Of a stretch of DNA of 64,000 nucleotides, positions 37,134 to 45,777 are shown one piece after another (the first letter of the stretch is position 1; every line of letters starts with the position of its first letter). The DNA is from an uncultured Lachnoclostridium sp. (lineage in GTDB: Bacteria; Bacillota; Clostridia; Lachnospirales; Lachnospiraceae), in assembly GCA_948330435.1 (NCBI GenBank), contig CAOJBY010000017.1, forward strand, positions 1 through 64,000, read 5' to 3'. The notes beneath the pieces are model-generated. The model had not been told where the DNA came from. It did not search any database and saw only the letters and a list, made by a program, of their open reading frames with translations. Made by a program: the position numbers and the translations under genes.

Positions 37134-37660
37134 AAGTTTCCCTCCTTAATATGGACATATTCCACCGGATTTTCGGCTTTTTTCATGGTTTTTTGCCTTT
37201 TGTCCGGCTTAGAAATAGTGAATAAAACAATTCCACCCTGGCCAGGTGCTGGAATAAATTTGGGTATATTGGATAATTACACCCTAAATATCGTAGAAAT
37301 TATAACATTTCCACGGAACAGGGGTAAATATACTGTCTGCGATTTTTATATACCAAAATGCTAGATCTATACAAATAAAGTATAATGTGCTAAAATTTTG
37401 ATATATAAGAACAGGGCAGAGCCGGGCAGGGGACAGGATAAGCGGCTGTCAAGCTTGCTTGTACAGACGGTTATCTTGTTCTCTATCCGGCGAGTTCAGC
37501 GAGCCGGGGAAATCCTCCGGATTTTCCCGGCTCTGCCCGTCCGTCTTCACTATCTACATAAAAATACAGTTTCACCCATAAGCAAGTTTATTAAGTTAAA
37601 AATGTTTCACAATTGATGCATCACCATAATGAAAGTACTTTTCACCTAAAAGGAGACACC
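37134..37660. promoter_or_regulatory. Divergent control region between the sugar operon and araC-type gene
   Basis: This 527-base gap holds promoters for both directions. On the plus strand a TATAAT at 37381-37386 precedes the regulator by about 280 bases; its -35 is poor, as for activated promoters. On the minus strand a TATAAT lies at 37299-37304 with a weak -35. Next to the operon start is CCACCCTGGCCAGGTGCTGG (37230-37250), partly palindromic. The long leader hairpins are listed separately. Confidence 0.45.
37414..37538 (+). promoter_or_regulatory. Structured leader upstream of the AraC gene
   Basis: GGGCAGAGCCGGG (37414-37426) pairs with CCCGGCTCTGCCC (37526-37538). Inside are two further hairpins: GATAAGCGGCTGT with ACAGACGGTTATC, and CCGGGGAAATC with GATTTTCCCGG. 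The last competes with the outer right arm, so two exclusive folds are possible. Confidence 0.55.
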
Positions 37661-38527
37661 ATGAGTAATCACTTGTTTAACATCTTTCCCAATGAACGCT
37701 ACATGGATCTAACGCTTTATCAGCATGGCTGGGAGCAGTGTGTCCCGGCCCATTCCTACGGCCCCGCTTCACGGAATCACTATTTGTTTCACTACATCAT
37801 CAAAGGCAGGGGAGTCCTCTACAGTACGGATGACCAGGGGCAGACTCATATCTACAACCTGAAGCCCGACCAGGGCTTTCTTATCTCCCCCAATCAGGTG
37901 AATACTTATATTGCAGACAGAGAGAATCCGTGGGAATATGCATGGGTGGAATTTGACGGGCTTCGTGTTAAGGAATTTCTGGAAACTTCGGGACTTACCA
38001 CCCAATCTCCCATTTATCGAAGTTCCAACCGGGAGCTTCAGGGACGTATGAAAGATGAACTCCTTACCATTATCCATGGCAAGGATCACTCCTCTCTTTA
38101 TCTTATTGGGCATCTTTATCTTTTTTTGGATCTGATGATTCAGTCCTCTTTCAACCATAAGGAGTTTTCCACGGGAAAGCTGAAAGATTTCTATATCCGG
38201 GAAGCCATCAGCTTTATTGAGCAGAATTACAGCCATCCCATCACAGTGGAGGATATCGCCGTATTCTGCAATCTCAACCGGAGCTATCTGGGAAAAATCT
38301 TTCGGGATGAATTAAATAAGACTCCCCAGCAGTTTCTCATCTATTATCGAATGAACCGGGCTGCGGAGCTATTGAAATTTTCCGAAACGTCTGTAGGGGA
38401 GATTGGCAAGCTGGTGGGCTATCCCAATCAGCTTCATTTTTCCAGAGCTTTTAAGAATGTGTTTGGGACCCCTCCTACGGAATGGCGGAGGGAGAATCGG
38501 CTGTATCAGCCAATGAAAAAAGAATAA
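37661..38527 (+). CDS. AraC-family regulator of the raffinose-type operon
   Basis: The 288-residue protein has an N-terminal cupin ligand domain (HYLFHYIIKGRGVLY, DQGFLISPNQVNTYIADREN) and a C-terminal pair of helix-turn-helix motifs (ITVEDIAVFCNLNRSYLGKI, and VGEIGKLVGYPNQLHFSRAF). This is the MsmR/RafR arrangement, activating alpha-galactoside uptake. AAAGGAG six bases before the ATG at 37661 sets the start; the frame is open 16 codons further. It is divergent from the binding protein gene, supporting regulation of that operon. Confidence 0.92.
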   Translation: MSNHLFNIFPNERYMDLTLYQHGWEQCVPAHSYGPASRNHYLFHYIIKGRGVLYSTDDQGQTHIYNLKPDQGFLISPNQVNTYIADRENPWEYAWVEFDGLRVKEFLETSGLTTQSPIYRSSNRELQGRMKDELLTIIHGKDHSSLYLIGHLYLFLDLMIQSSFNHKEFSTGKLKDFYIREAISFIEQNYSHPITVEDIAVFCNLNRSYLGKIFRDELNKTPQQFLIYYRMNRAAELLKFSETSVGEIGKLVGYPNQLHFSRAFKNVFGTPPTEWRRENRLYQPMKKE

Positions 38528-38555
38528 CGACCAAAAAATAAGTTTTATGGGTGAT

Positions 38556-38590
38556 AAAAGCCGTCCGGTTTTCATTCCGGACAGCTTTTT
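38556..38590. terminator. Bidirectional terminator
   Basis: AAAAGCCGTCCGG and CCGGACAGCTTTTT form a stem with an 8-base loop between the convergent AraC and HD genes. Confidence 0.8.
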
Positions 38591-38623
38591 GTAATTATTA
38601 TAAAATAAGCTTTTCCTATATCC

Positions 38624-39232
38624 TCAGATTGTACGTCCCTGATGCATGTTCAACAGACTCCCTTTTCTTATATGCTTTTGAATGATACTATCCGTTACTT
38701 CATATAATTTTTCTGACCCCATTTTTGTTCTTGACTGCCGCCCATAGACCTGATCTGCCGTTACTCCATGCTCTTTCCAGTCGTCTCCGTCATTGCTGTC
38801 ATTTAAAATCAGGGGCTGCAGGTTGTCCATGGCATGGGCATACTTAGATTCCGCCGTCTCTCCTTCCTCAAATTCATCAAACAATGCAATCAGCTCCTGC
38901 TTCTGATCTTCGGGAAGCATGGAATACAGCTTTTCCTTTGCCGCATCCTCTCTTGCTTTTTGGGTTTTGAGATTCTCCGTATCATAGGCGTAAGTATCTC
39001 CGGCTTCTATCTCTACAATGTCATGGATCAGGCACATGAGCATCACTCTGGTAATGTCCACCTCTTCATTGGCGTACTCTCTCAAAAGATATGCCATAAT
39101 TGCCATATGCCACGCATGCTCTGCGTCATTTTCATTCCGTCCGTGACCGGATAAATGAGTTTGGCGGAAAATATTTTTCTCTTTGTCAATCTCCAAAGAA
39201 AAGTCTAACTGCTTTTTTAATCGCTCGTCCAT
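38624..39232 (-). CDS. HD-domain nucleotidase-like protein (YfbR/HD_3)
   Basis: The 202-residue protein has the pattern DAEHAWHMAIMAYLL, then LMCLIHDIVEIEAGDTYAYD, and a late aspartate in a DNLQPL stretch. These are the metal ligands of the HD_3 family that includes 5'-deoxynucleotidases. It probably removes phosphate from (deoxy)nucleoside monophosphates in the cytosol. AGGAGGACA precedes the ATG. It is monocistronic. Confidence 0.87.
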   Translation of the reverse strand: MDERLKKQLDFSLEIDKEKNIFRQTHLSGHGRNENDAEHAWHMAIMAYLLREYANEEVDITRVMLMCLIHDIVEIEAGDTYAYDTENLKTQKAREDAAKEKLYSMLPEDQKQELIALFDEFEEGETAESKYAHAMDNLQPLILNDSNDGDDWKEHGVTADQVYGRQSRTKMGSEKLYEVTDSIIQKHIRKGSLLNMHQGRTI

Positions 39233-39327
39233 ATGGTTGTCCTCCTGTTCTATAAACTTTTTAAAAGATGTAAAATGCAGTCGTCTTCACCTGTAGTTTA
39301 AGGGGACTGATTTTTCCAATGCTCACA

Positions 39328-39591
39328 TCAATCATCATAGTGTCCTTTACATGATCTTACAACTATTTGATTATCTATTATCTCATATACAAGACGATTG
39401 GTTTCATCAATCCGCCTGCTAAACAGCCCTGCTTTTCCATATTTCAACACTTCTGGTTTTCCTATGCCTTGCATAGCTCCATCACGTTCTATACTTTGCA
39501 GCAATTGATTAATTCTTTTCAATGTCCTTTTATCCTGCGTCTGCCAGTAGATATATTCATTCCAACCCTCTTCTGCAAAGGTGATTTTCAT
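39328..39591 (-). CDS. yoeB: YoeB-family mRNA interferase toxin
   Basis: The 87-residue protein matches YoeB from end to end: ITFAEEGWNEYIYWQTQDK, then INQLLQSIERD, GKPEVLKYGKAGLFSRRIDE and RLVYEI with terminal histidine and tyrosine (KGHYDD). It cleaves mRNA at the ribosome when not held by YefM. It follows the antitoxin by six bases. All expected catalytic positions (Glu, Arg, His, Tyr) appear present. Confidence 0.93.
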   Translation of the reverse strand: MKITFAEEGWNEYIYWQTQDKRTLKRINQLLQSIERDGAMQGIGKPEVLKYGKAGLFSRRIDETNRLVYEIIDNQIVVRSCKGHYDD

Positions 39592-39597
39592 AGCAGC

Positions 39598-39855
39598 TTA
39601 TTCCTCCATGGCTTGAAGCTCTTTCATCGTCTTTACCACTACCTGGCCATTTTTAATCTGTTCCTCTGCTCTATCCAATTTTGCTAAATATTCAGCATTT
39701 CGTTTTGCCTTGGACAACTCATTATATTCCGCTTCAGATATTATGACTACATTTTTATTTTCTTTTCGTGATACAATCACAGGCTCTCCATTAAAAGCCA
39801 TGTCAAAATACTTTTTAATGTTTGCTCTTAAATCCATTTGCTTTGTAGCTATCAT
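39598..39855 (-). CDS. yefM: YefM-family antitoxin
   Basis: The 85-residue protein shows the Phd/YefM N-terminal DNA-binding fold (DLRANIKKYFDMAFNGEPVI, VSRKENKNVVIISEAEYN) and a charged, unstructured C-terminal tail that binds the toxin. AGGAGG lies close before the ATG. It pairs with YoeB downstream. Four regularly spaced GTAC motifs upstream fit autoregulation. Confidence 0.93.
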   Translation of the reverse strand: MIATKQMDLRANIKKYFDMAFNGEPVIVSRKENKNVVIISEAEYNELSKAKRNAEYLAKLDRAEEQIKNGQVVVKTMKELQAMEE

Positions 39856-39856
39856 A

Positions 39857-39931
39857 TTGTACCTCCTTTTGTACCAAAAACCGTACGTAATATGGTACTT
39901 ATATTATATGCTACTATTATGCATATGTAAA
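39857..39931 (-). promoter_or_regulatory. yefM-yoeB promoter with four phased GTAC boxes
   Basis: Minus-strand TTTACA (39926-39931), 17-base spacer, TATAAT (39903-39908). Downstream, GTAC occurs at 39859, 39871, 39883 and 39895, exactly 12 bases apart. The E. coli YefM-YoeB complex is known to bind TGTACA cores whose centres are 12 bp apart, so this is the likely operator. Confidence 0.7.
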
Positions 39932-40002
39932 TAAAAAATATTCTGCGTCAAACTATCAAAACATAATTTTCGTTACAGCTTCCAAACTTTCAAGTACATT
40001 TC

Positions 40003-40311
40003 CTAACAATCCCACCCATACTTTTTCATATCCACATGGGTATCATCCCTAAATTCCACATGTTCCTCCAACAGCAATGCTTTTTGCTCATAAAAATGGG
40101 GAGCTATTCTTCCCGCATGATTTACAACACGGTGGCACGGATACTCGCCATAATATTCGGACATGCTTAGCACCTTTCCCACAAGCCTTGCATTCTTCTC
40201 CCTGCCAATGAGTCTGGCGATCTGTCCGTAGGAAGCGACTTTTCCCCTTGGTATTTCTTCTACAACAGATAGTATCTCGTAAATCAAATCTTCCGTGAGA
40301 ACTGCCGACAT
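40003..40311 (-). CDS. MGMT-type alkyltransferase domain protein
   Basis: The 102-residue protein corresponds to the C-terminal DNA-binding/active-site domain of O6-alkylguanine-DNA alkyltransferases (VEEIPRGKVASYGQIARLIG, then the active-site motif YPCHRVVN). The acceptor cysteine is retained, so it is not an ATL protein, where tryptophan replaces it. The N-terminal domain of Ada/Ogt is absent, as in many small bacterial members. It lies 12 bases downstream of a GNAT gene. Confidence 0.85.
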   Translation of the reverse strand: MSAVLTEDLIYEILSVVEEIPRGKVASYGQIARLIGREKNARLVGKVLSMSEYYGEYPCHRVVNHAGRIAPHFYEQKALLLEEHVEFRDDTHVDMKKYGWDC

Positions 40312-40323
40312 TTTATCTTCTCC

Positions 40324-40752
40324 TCAATTCTGCCATGCCATAATGTATTCCTGCTCACCTGTGTCCTCGTCCATATCTTGAGATTGGACTAAAAATCCCT
40401 CCCTTTGGTAAAACTTAACCGCCCGCTGATTCCTTACATATACTTTCAAGGTCAGGTTTCCCTTAATTGATTTTACGTAATTCAAAAGCCGCTTTCCGAT
40501 TCCCTGTGACCGGGCATTCTCTTTTACAAAGATTCCGGCAATATAATGGTCGGACAGGCCGACAAAACCATCCCGGGTGCCGGTATTATCATCTTCATAT
40601 ACATAAAGCTCTGCTTTTGGCAGCATTTCCTTTACCTGCAAAAAATGCTGTTGCCAATATTCTTCCGGTATGAAATCATGAGCCGCCGTATTGCCATGGA
40701 GCCACAGGTCCATGACATCCTCCAGATCGGATGGATGAAACTTTCTTATCAT
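40324..40752 (-). CDS. GNAT acetyltransferase
   Basis: About 142 residues. The acetyl-CoA loop is seen in VKENARSQGIGKRLLNYVKS, and the C-terminal strand in NQRAVKFYQREGFLVQSQ. This layout is that of small-molecule or protein N-acetyltransferases; substrate unknown. GAGGAG lies six bases before the ATG at 40752; a GTG two codons upstream is an alternative. Forms a pair with the alkyltransferase gene. Confidence 0.87.
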   Translation of the reverse strand: MIRKFHPSDLEDVMDLWLHGNTAAHDFIPEEYWQQHFLQVKEMLPKAELYVYEDDNTGTRDGFVGLSDHYIAGIFVKENARSQGIGKRLLNYVKSIKGNLTLKVYVRNQRAVKFYQREGFLVQSQDMDEDTGEQEYIMAWQN

Positions 40753-40802
40753 AAGCACTCCTCTTTCATAGCAATCCTGACACGATTACGCTTTTTGTCC
40801 TA

Positions 40803-41054
40803 TTATCCTTTCAACCCCCGTGTCTGCCTGTCCATATCCTCTATCACAATATCATAGATCTCCCCCAGGGAAGCACAGTATTCCAAAACCTCCCAGGGTT
40901 CATTTGTATGGAAATGAATCTTTATCAATTCTTCATCCCCAACAGCCAGCAGGCAGTCTCCTTTAAAATGACTTACAAAATATTCATTGATTGCACCCTC
41001 ATCCAAATCGGTTCCCTCAATTAGCAATTGCGTATCAAACTTAAATTCCAGCAT
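40803..41054 (-). CDS. Single-domain FakA/YloV-like protein
   Basis: The 83-residue protein matches the middle part of the fatty-acid kinase FakA/YloV family (LEFKFDTQLLIEGTDLDE, LAVGDEELIKIHFHTNEPWE, VLEYCASLGEIYDI), but lacks the N-terminal DAK2 kinase domain and C-terminal parts. It may be a genuine stand-alone domain or the residue of a larger gene. GGAAAGGCGG precedes the ATG at 41054. It directly follows the methyltransferase gene (39 bases) but shares no obvious role with it. Confidence 0.6.
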   Translation of the reverse strand: MLEFKFDTQLLIEGTDLDEGAINEYFVSHFKGDCLLAVGDEELIKIHFHTNEPWEVLEYCASLGEIYDIVIEDMDRQTRGLKG

Positions 41055-41093
41055 GTTTTTGTGCCGCCTTTCCTGTTTTAATAATTGCATGCA

Positions 41094-42722
41094 TTATCCA
41101 CGATTCAGTCTTCTTCGCTGTAACTTCTTCCAAATAGTCCTTGCACCTGCACATATTTTCTGCTCAAAACCAATAATATCCACTAATATCTTCTTGTCCA
41201 TGATATCCAGTGCGTCTTCAATATCTTTGTTATTCCTTACGATGGAATCAATTTGCCCCAACAGCCTCCGTATCTCTTCAATAGGAACCATATCCAACTT
41301 AGGTACATAAATATTTCCCACTTCGCCCGGAAGAATTTCTAAGACCCCACCACCATAACTTCTCCCACAAAGCTCCGTGAATGCAAAAGAAATACTGTTA
41401 TAGTAAGATAAAATAGCCCGTTCCGGTTCAATACCCTCATTGAATTTGATTCGGTGCATCGTGTCAGTAGATACTGCATCACATTGATTCAAAACAAATT
41501 TAGGATACAGATTGTTTCTGCGTAAAAAGAATGCGTCCGGCACCCATATAGATGGAATGCAATACCATCTGTCTCTAATCGAACATTTATATCCTTTGTT
41601 CTCACCGTTCTCTTCACCTTGCTTAATATATTCCTTGTGCTTTTCAGGGTAATGTTTATAATCAATATCCGGAAAATCTATTAAGTAAGCCGCTTTATTT
41701 TTAATCACATTCTGCATCCAATCCTCATGTTTAAAATATATACTGTTTGCATGAGAACTTCTTCCTATTAAGGGTCTTACAACATCCTGCATCTGATATT
41801 TTTCTACAGTTTCTTGCCCCACCGAAAAATACTTATTATTGCCGGTTGTAATTCCCACATTGATTAATGCGATATCTGATAACTTTTGAAAACGCTTATC
41901 TTCTCTTATTTGTTTAACCAATGCATTTTCTTCAACATTCGTAAAATATTTTGTCCATTTTTCGTGTACATGCTGTAACTTTTGAAATCCATTGGCATCT
42001 ATATCAAACAACTTTAAGTCCTCTAAGTTATTCAACTCTACAATACGAATACCTTTTTCTTCATCACCTTTTTCACCAATAAAAACAACGATTTCCTGCT
42101 CTATATCAGGAAAGACAAGTTCCTCAAATGTAATAAGTGTAATTTTAGAAAGATTATTTGATAAAAAAAGTCTCAAATCCTCAGCATATGCAACTTGCAT
42201 AATTTCAGCCGGAATTACAAACGCTATTTTACCATTCTTACTTAACATGTTTACACAGGAAACAATAAAACCAACCCATGTATTTACGAGTTTATTGGCT
42301 TTCATTCCTTGAGATGTCAATATATCAGACATTAATTCCCTTTGATTTTCTTCCAGATATTGATACCTGATATACGGCGGGTTGCCTAATATCAAATCGT
42401 ATGAAAGAAATTCCCTATTCGCTTTATAAAAGTCGAAAAAATCCTTATTTATCACCTTTACATTCCCATAAGATTTCATTCTTTCTTCAACCTTTTTTGC
42501 TTCTGTTCTGTCAATTTCAACAGCATCTATACTCACATACTGTTTCATACAATTCTCTTTAATGAATGCATCCAGAAACACGCCATCACCACAGCTTGGT
42601 TCTAAAACATTCTTGCAATCCGTTCTGTTTGCAAACAGCTTAACCATCATCTCTGCCAACGGCAACGGTGTATAATAGGCACCTCTAAGCTTCCTTGCTG
42701 AACTGTCTTCTTTCAACTTCAT
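41094..42722 (-). CDS. N6-adenine DNA methyltransferase (Eco57I M type)
   Basis: The 542-residue protein has the SAM-binding motif VLEPSCGDGVFLDAF, the catalytic LILGNPPYIRYQYLEE and the N-terminal LRGAYYTPLPLAEMM of gamma-type adenine methyltransferases. Its C-terminal half would be the target recognition domain. Its size and place directly after a 1005-residue restriction-modification enzyme match the Eco57I system (about 544 and 997 residues). AGGTG precedes the ATG. The gene is visibly AT-rich compared with flanking genes, suggesting transfer. Target sequence unknown. Confidence 0.88.
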   Translation of the reverse strand: MKLKEDSSARKLRGAYYTPLPLAEMMVKLFANRTDCKNVLEPSCGDGVFLDAFIKENCMKQYVSIDAVEIDRTEAKKVEERMKSYGNVKVINKDFFDFYKANREFLSYDLILGNPPYIRYQYLEENQRELMSDILTSQGMKANKLVNTWVGFIVSCVNMLSKNGKIAFVIPAEIMQVAYAEDLRLFLSNNLSKITLITFEELVFPDIEQEIVVFIGEKGDEEKGIRIVELNNLEDLKLFDIDANGFQKLQHVHEKWTKYFTNVEENALVKQIREDKRFQKLSDIALINVGITTGNNKYFSVGQETVEKYQMQDVVRPLIGRSSHANSIYFKHEDWMQNVIKNKAAYLIDFPDIDYKHYPEKHKEYIKQGEENGENKGYKCSIRDRWYCIPSIWVPDAFFLRRNNLYPKFVLNQCDAVSTDTMHRIKFNEGIEPERAILSYYNSISFAFTELCGRSYGGGVLEILPGEVGNIYVPKLDMVPIEEIRRLLGQIDSIVRNNKDIEDALDIMDKKILVDIIGFEQKICAGARTIWKKLQRRRLNRG

Positions 42723-42730
42723 ATGATCAC

Positions 42731-45700
42731 CTAAAAATTCTGCCGATAAACTTTCGTTATCAATTCTTTATTCTTGTTTATCAGTCTGTTCTTTTCCTTT
42801 TCTAACACGTTCTTTGTCGCTTTATCTTTCTTGCTCAACAATTCCTTATTTAATTCACCAATTTGAATTTCAGCAGACACGACTTGGTCATGTAATACCT
42901 TTTGCTTTTCATCTGAAAAATTCAATTTAATAAAAGGGACCATTGGCAAAGTGTATGTTCCTCTTGCTATAAAACCACCCTCAAAATCGCTGCCAATGAA
43001 TTGTAAATACAAATCTGTCCATGGGTGTGATAACCATGCATGTACATACTCTAACTGATACTCACTGTCTTCTTTCAATGATATTCCTACATAACCAGCC
43101 GTTCCACCGGAAGCAATTAAGTAGTGGATTTTATCCATGAGATACAACGGATCATCCTTTTTGCGATTCACTCCAACAATTATTTTATCTCTATTATTAA
43201 GACTTGTAATCGCCTGACTTCTTCCGTATCGATACCATTCATCTTTATCAGAAACAATAGGCTGTACATCTCGGTATCCGCCTAATGATTTTGGCAACAA
43301 TGCATCTTTATGTTCTAATAAATATTTCCACGCATATGGATATTGTGTTTCCATGATATCCTTGGTGATAAAATTACCATCTTTATCATATGGGAAAATA
43401 TTGTAGTTAACCTTAACCTGATTTATGTCACTATAAGTATTCAATGCACCTTGTTCTGTTCTGGCAGGTTTAAAATATAATCTCAAAATTTCTTTTTCAA
43501 TCATATAATCCTTATCCCGAACTCTAAACTTTACATAATGCTCATCTTCAGATAAAATTGTCTTACTTTCGATCCTATATACTTTCTCTGCACTCGTTTG
43601 AATTCCATTGTATATCTCTACAATATCAGACAAGGGAACTATTTCTGTTCTCATATTTTTCATCATATCCACATACATATCATCATTTGACACCAGCCAT
43701 GGTGAAGCATCATGAATATTCGAATTCTCAGCCCAGGGCATACAATTCAAACTTTGCTTAGGAATAAGACTATACTGTTCAACCTCATCGTTCCACAAGT
43801 GAGCGACCTTATTAACTATCCTATATGCCAAATTTTCTGCATTAGCTGCACCCACTGTAAGAATCGAACTATATATTGTCTTGTCTTTAAATAACTGAAC
43901 AGCTCCAAAATCATCAAGTTTTACAATCTTATCCTTAATCATAAGTCGAAGCTTCTCTGCTGACTCTGTATGTAGAAATTTATTTGGCACAATATAACAC
44001 ATGAAGCCATTTTCATTAATCAATTCCAATGCCTTTTCAATAAACAAATAGTATTTGTCAAACTGTTTATGAGAACTTCCATACTTCTTAAAAATTTTGA
44101 CTTCTGCATTGGTATGAAGTCTTTTTATATCCTCCGTCTTTACGTAAGGCGGATTGCCAATAATTACATCAAACTTATCTCCACCATTAATTTCCTGCCA
44201 ATCAAACGGAGCAATACTTATCAAATCCTCCGAAGTAATGTTTAATCCCTCAGTATCTTCATCCGACACCAACGAATTGCCGCATTTAATATTATCCTCT
44301 AATTCCGGCAATATGGGTTTACTGCTCACAACCGATGGTCCTGTTTCATTCTCAATCAGCTTCAATAATAAAGAGAATTTACTAACTTCTACTGCATGGA
44401 TATCAATATCCACACCATAAATACAACTGGTCAAAATCTCTTTCTTGTCAGCTAAAGGCAGTTTCTCTATAGCATCTTCTACTGTCAGCAGATGTTCTGT
44501 ATCATTCAACTTATACCATTCGGTACAGTAGTCAACCAAATACTGATATGCTTCCTCTAAAAAGATGCCTGAACCACATGCAATATCAGCAATCTTCAGG
44601 CTCAAAATCTCTTGAGGTGTCTTCCCCTTGCATAATGGCTCTAATGTACTTTTCACCATATATCTCACAATTTCCACCGGCGTGCTGACTACTGATTTAT
44701 ACAAATATTCTTTCTTTTGAGCCAGAGTAATTTTTCCATTTTGTAATACAAGGCTTTCAGCTAAAAAAGATTCGTATATTTTTCCCAAAATACTTGGTTC
44801 AATAATCGTAAACATATATGGTGTCTTTGGATAATACAATGACTCTATCATTTCATAAATAATATCACAGCTCAAATCAAAAATCGGACTATCATTTTTA
44901 AACAATCCCGAATTGTATCGCTTGTCCGCTTTCTTAAAAACAGTGGTTAATACATTTTGCAGAGATGCCCTGTCTTCTGCTGTTTCATATAATTTCATGT
45001 ATAAAGGCAATTTTCTATCTTCACAGATTCTCAGGAAAATTATTTGATTGATAAAATCTTGTACCATATCATTAAGCACATTAATATTTCTATAATCTTC
45101 TTTGTTTTCATACAGATAACTGCCAATTTCAAGTCTCCATTTATCAATTTGCCTAAGAAAAGTTTCATCAATCTTTGTACCATATCTGGTATCACTCTGA
45201 AAATTCGTTCGAATGAATTCATCGTATTGTCCGGAATACACATTATCTCTGGAAATCAAATCTGCAATTTCCTGGTACTTTTCCACATAATCTTCGTAAC
45301 TATATTTTCTATACAGTGAAGTACTTGCACTATCGCCGTTTTCTGGCTTATTCGTTGTATCAAAAATAAGAAGATTCTCAAAATTTGTCAATATTGCCAA
45401 TGCATGATTCGCATTCCAACCATATTTTCTGATCTGCATTGCAGGCTCAAACTCAACAGTTATATCAACACTTGGCTTCTTTGCTTCAACAAAAAGCTTA
45501 GACACCCCATTTAAAGTCAATGTATAATCTGGTCTTTCTGAACTATTTGAAAACTTTTCTACTACAACCTCTTTGTATTGAGGTAATTTACCATTTTTAT
45601 TATGTACATCCCAGCCAAAACATTCAAGCAACGGACTAATATATTCATCTCGACATTCTGTCTCATTATACGCATTTTTAGCATCATGATAATAGCTCAA

Positions 45701-45748
45701 ACTCTCTTTATACCGCATTATCAATTGCTTTAATCTTTCAATACTCAT
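42731..45748 (-). CDS. Type IIG restriction-modification enzyme (Eco57I R-M type)
   Basis: The 1005-residue protein carries an N-terminal PD-(D/E)XK nuclease (RPDYTLTLNG, then LFVEAKKPSVD, about residues 75-95). A helical connector follows, then an adenine methyltransferase (KIADIACGSGIFLEEAYQYL and VIIGNPPYVKTEDIKRL) and a C-terminal target recognition/coiled-coil region ending in many lysines. One polypeptide thus cuts and methylates, as in subtype IIG; the adjacent M protein gives full protection. The two genes are eight bases apart and form one operon. AT-rich composition suggests recent transfer. All motifs look intact. Confidence 0.9.
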   Translation of the reverse strand: MSIERLKQLIMRYKESLSYYHDAKNAYNETECRDEYISPLLECFGWDVHNKNGKLPQYKEVVVEKFSNSSERPDYTLTLNGVSKLFVEAKKPSVDITVEFEPAMQIRKYGWNANHALAILTNFENLLIFDTTNKPENGDSASTSLYRKYSYEDYVEKYQEIADLISRDNVYSGQYDEFIRTNFQSDTRYGTKIDETFLRQIDKWRLEIGSYLYENKEDYRNINVLNDMVQDFINQIIFLRICEDRKLPLYMKLYETAEDRASLQNVLTTVFKKADKRYNSGLFKNDSPIFDLSCDIIYEMIESLYYPKTPYMFTIIEPSILGKIYESFLAESLVLQNGKITLAQKKEYLYKSVVSTPVEIVRYMVKSTLEPLCKGKTPQEILSLKIADIACGSGIFLEEAYQYLVDYCTEWYKLNDTEHLLTVEDAIEKLPLADKKEILTSCIYGVDIDIHAVEVSKFSLLLKLIENETGPSVVSSKPILPELEDNIKCGNSLVSDEDTEGLNITSEDLISIAPFDWQEINGGDKFDVIIGNPPYVKTEDIKRLHTNAEVKIFKKYGSSHKQFDKYYLFIEKALELINENGFMCYIVPNKFLHTESAEKLRLMIKDKIVKLDDFGAVQLFKDKTIYSSILTVGAANAENLAYRIVNKVAHLWNDEVEQYSLIPKQSLNCMPWAENSNIHDASPWLVSNDDMYVDMMKNMRTEIVPLSDIVEIYNGIQTSAEKVYRIESKTILSEDEHYVKFRVRDKDYMIEKEILRLYFKPARTEQGALNTYSDINQVKVNYNIFPYDKDGNFITKDIMETQYPYAWKYLLEHKDALLPKSLGGYRDVQPIVSDKDEWYRYGRSQAITSLNNRDKIIVGVNRKKDDPLYLMDKIHYLIASGGTAGYVGISLKEDSEYQLEYVHAWLSHPWTDLYLQFIGSDFEGGFIARGTYTLPMVPFIKLNFSDEKQKVLHDQVVSAEIQIGELNKELLSKKDKATKNVLEKEKNRLINKNKELITKVYRQNF

Positions 45749-45777
45749 ATCCCCCTCCTCTCCTTAATAATCAATTC

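Noticed and set aside
40003..40311. Reading the MGMT-like protein as an alkyltransferase-like (ATL) protein
   Set aside because: The active-site cysteine is present in PCHRV; ATL proteins have another residue there.
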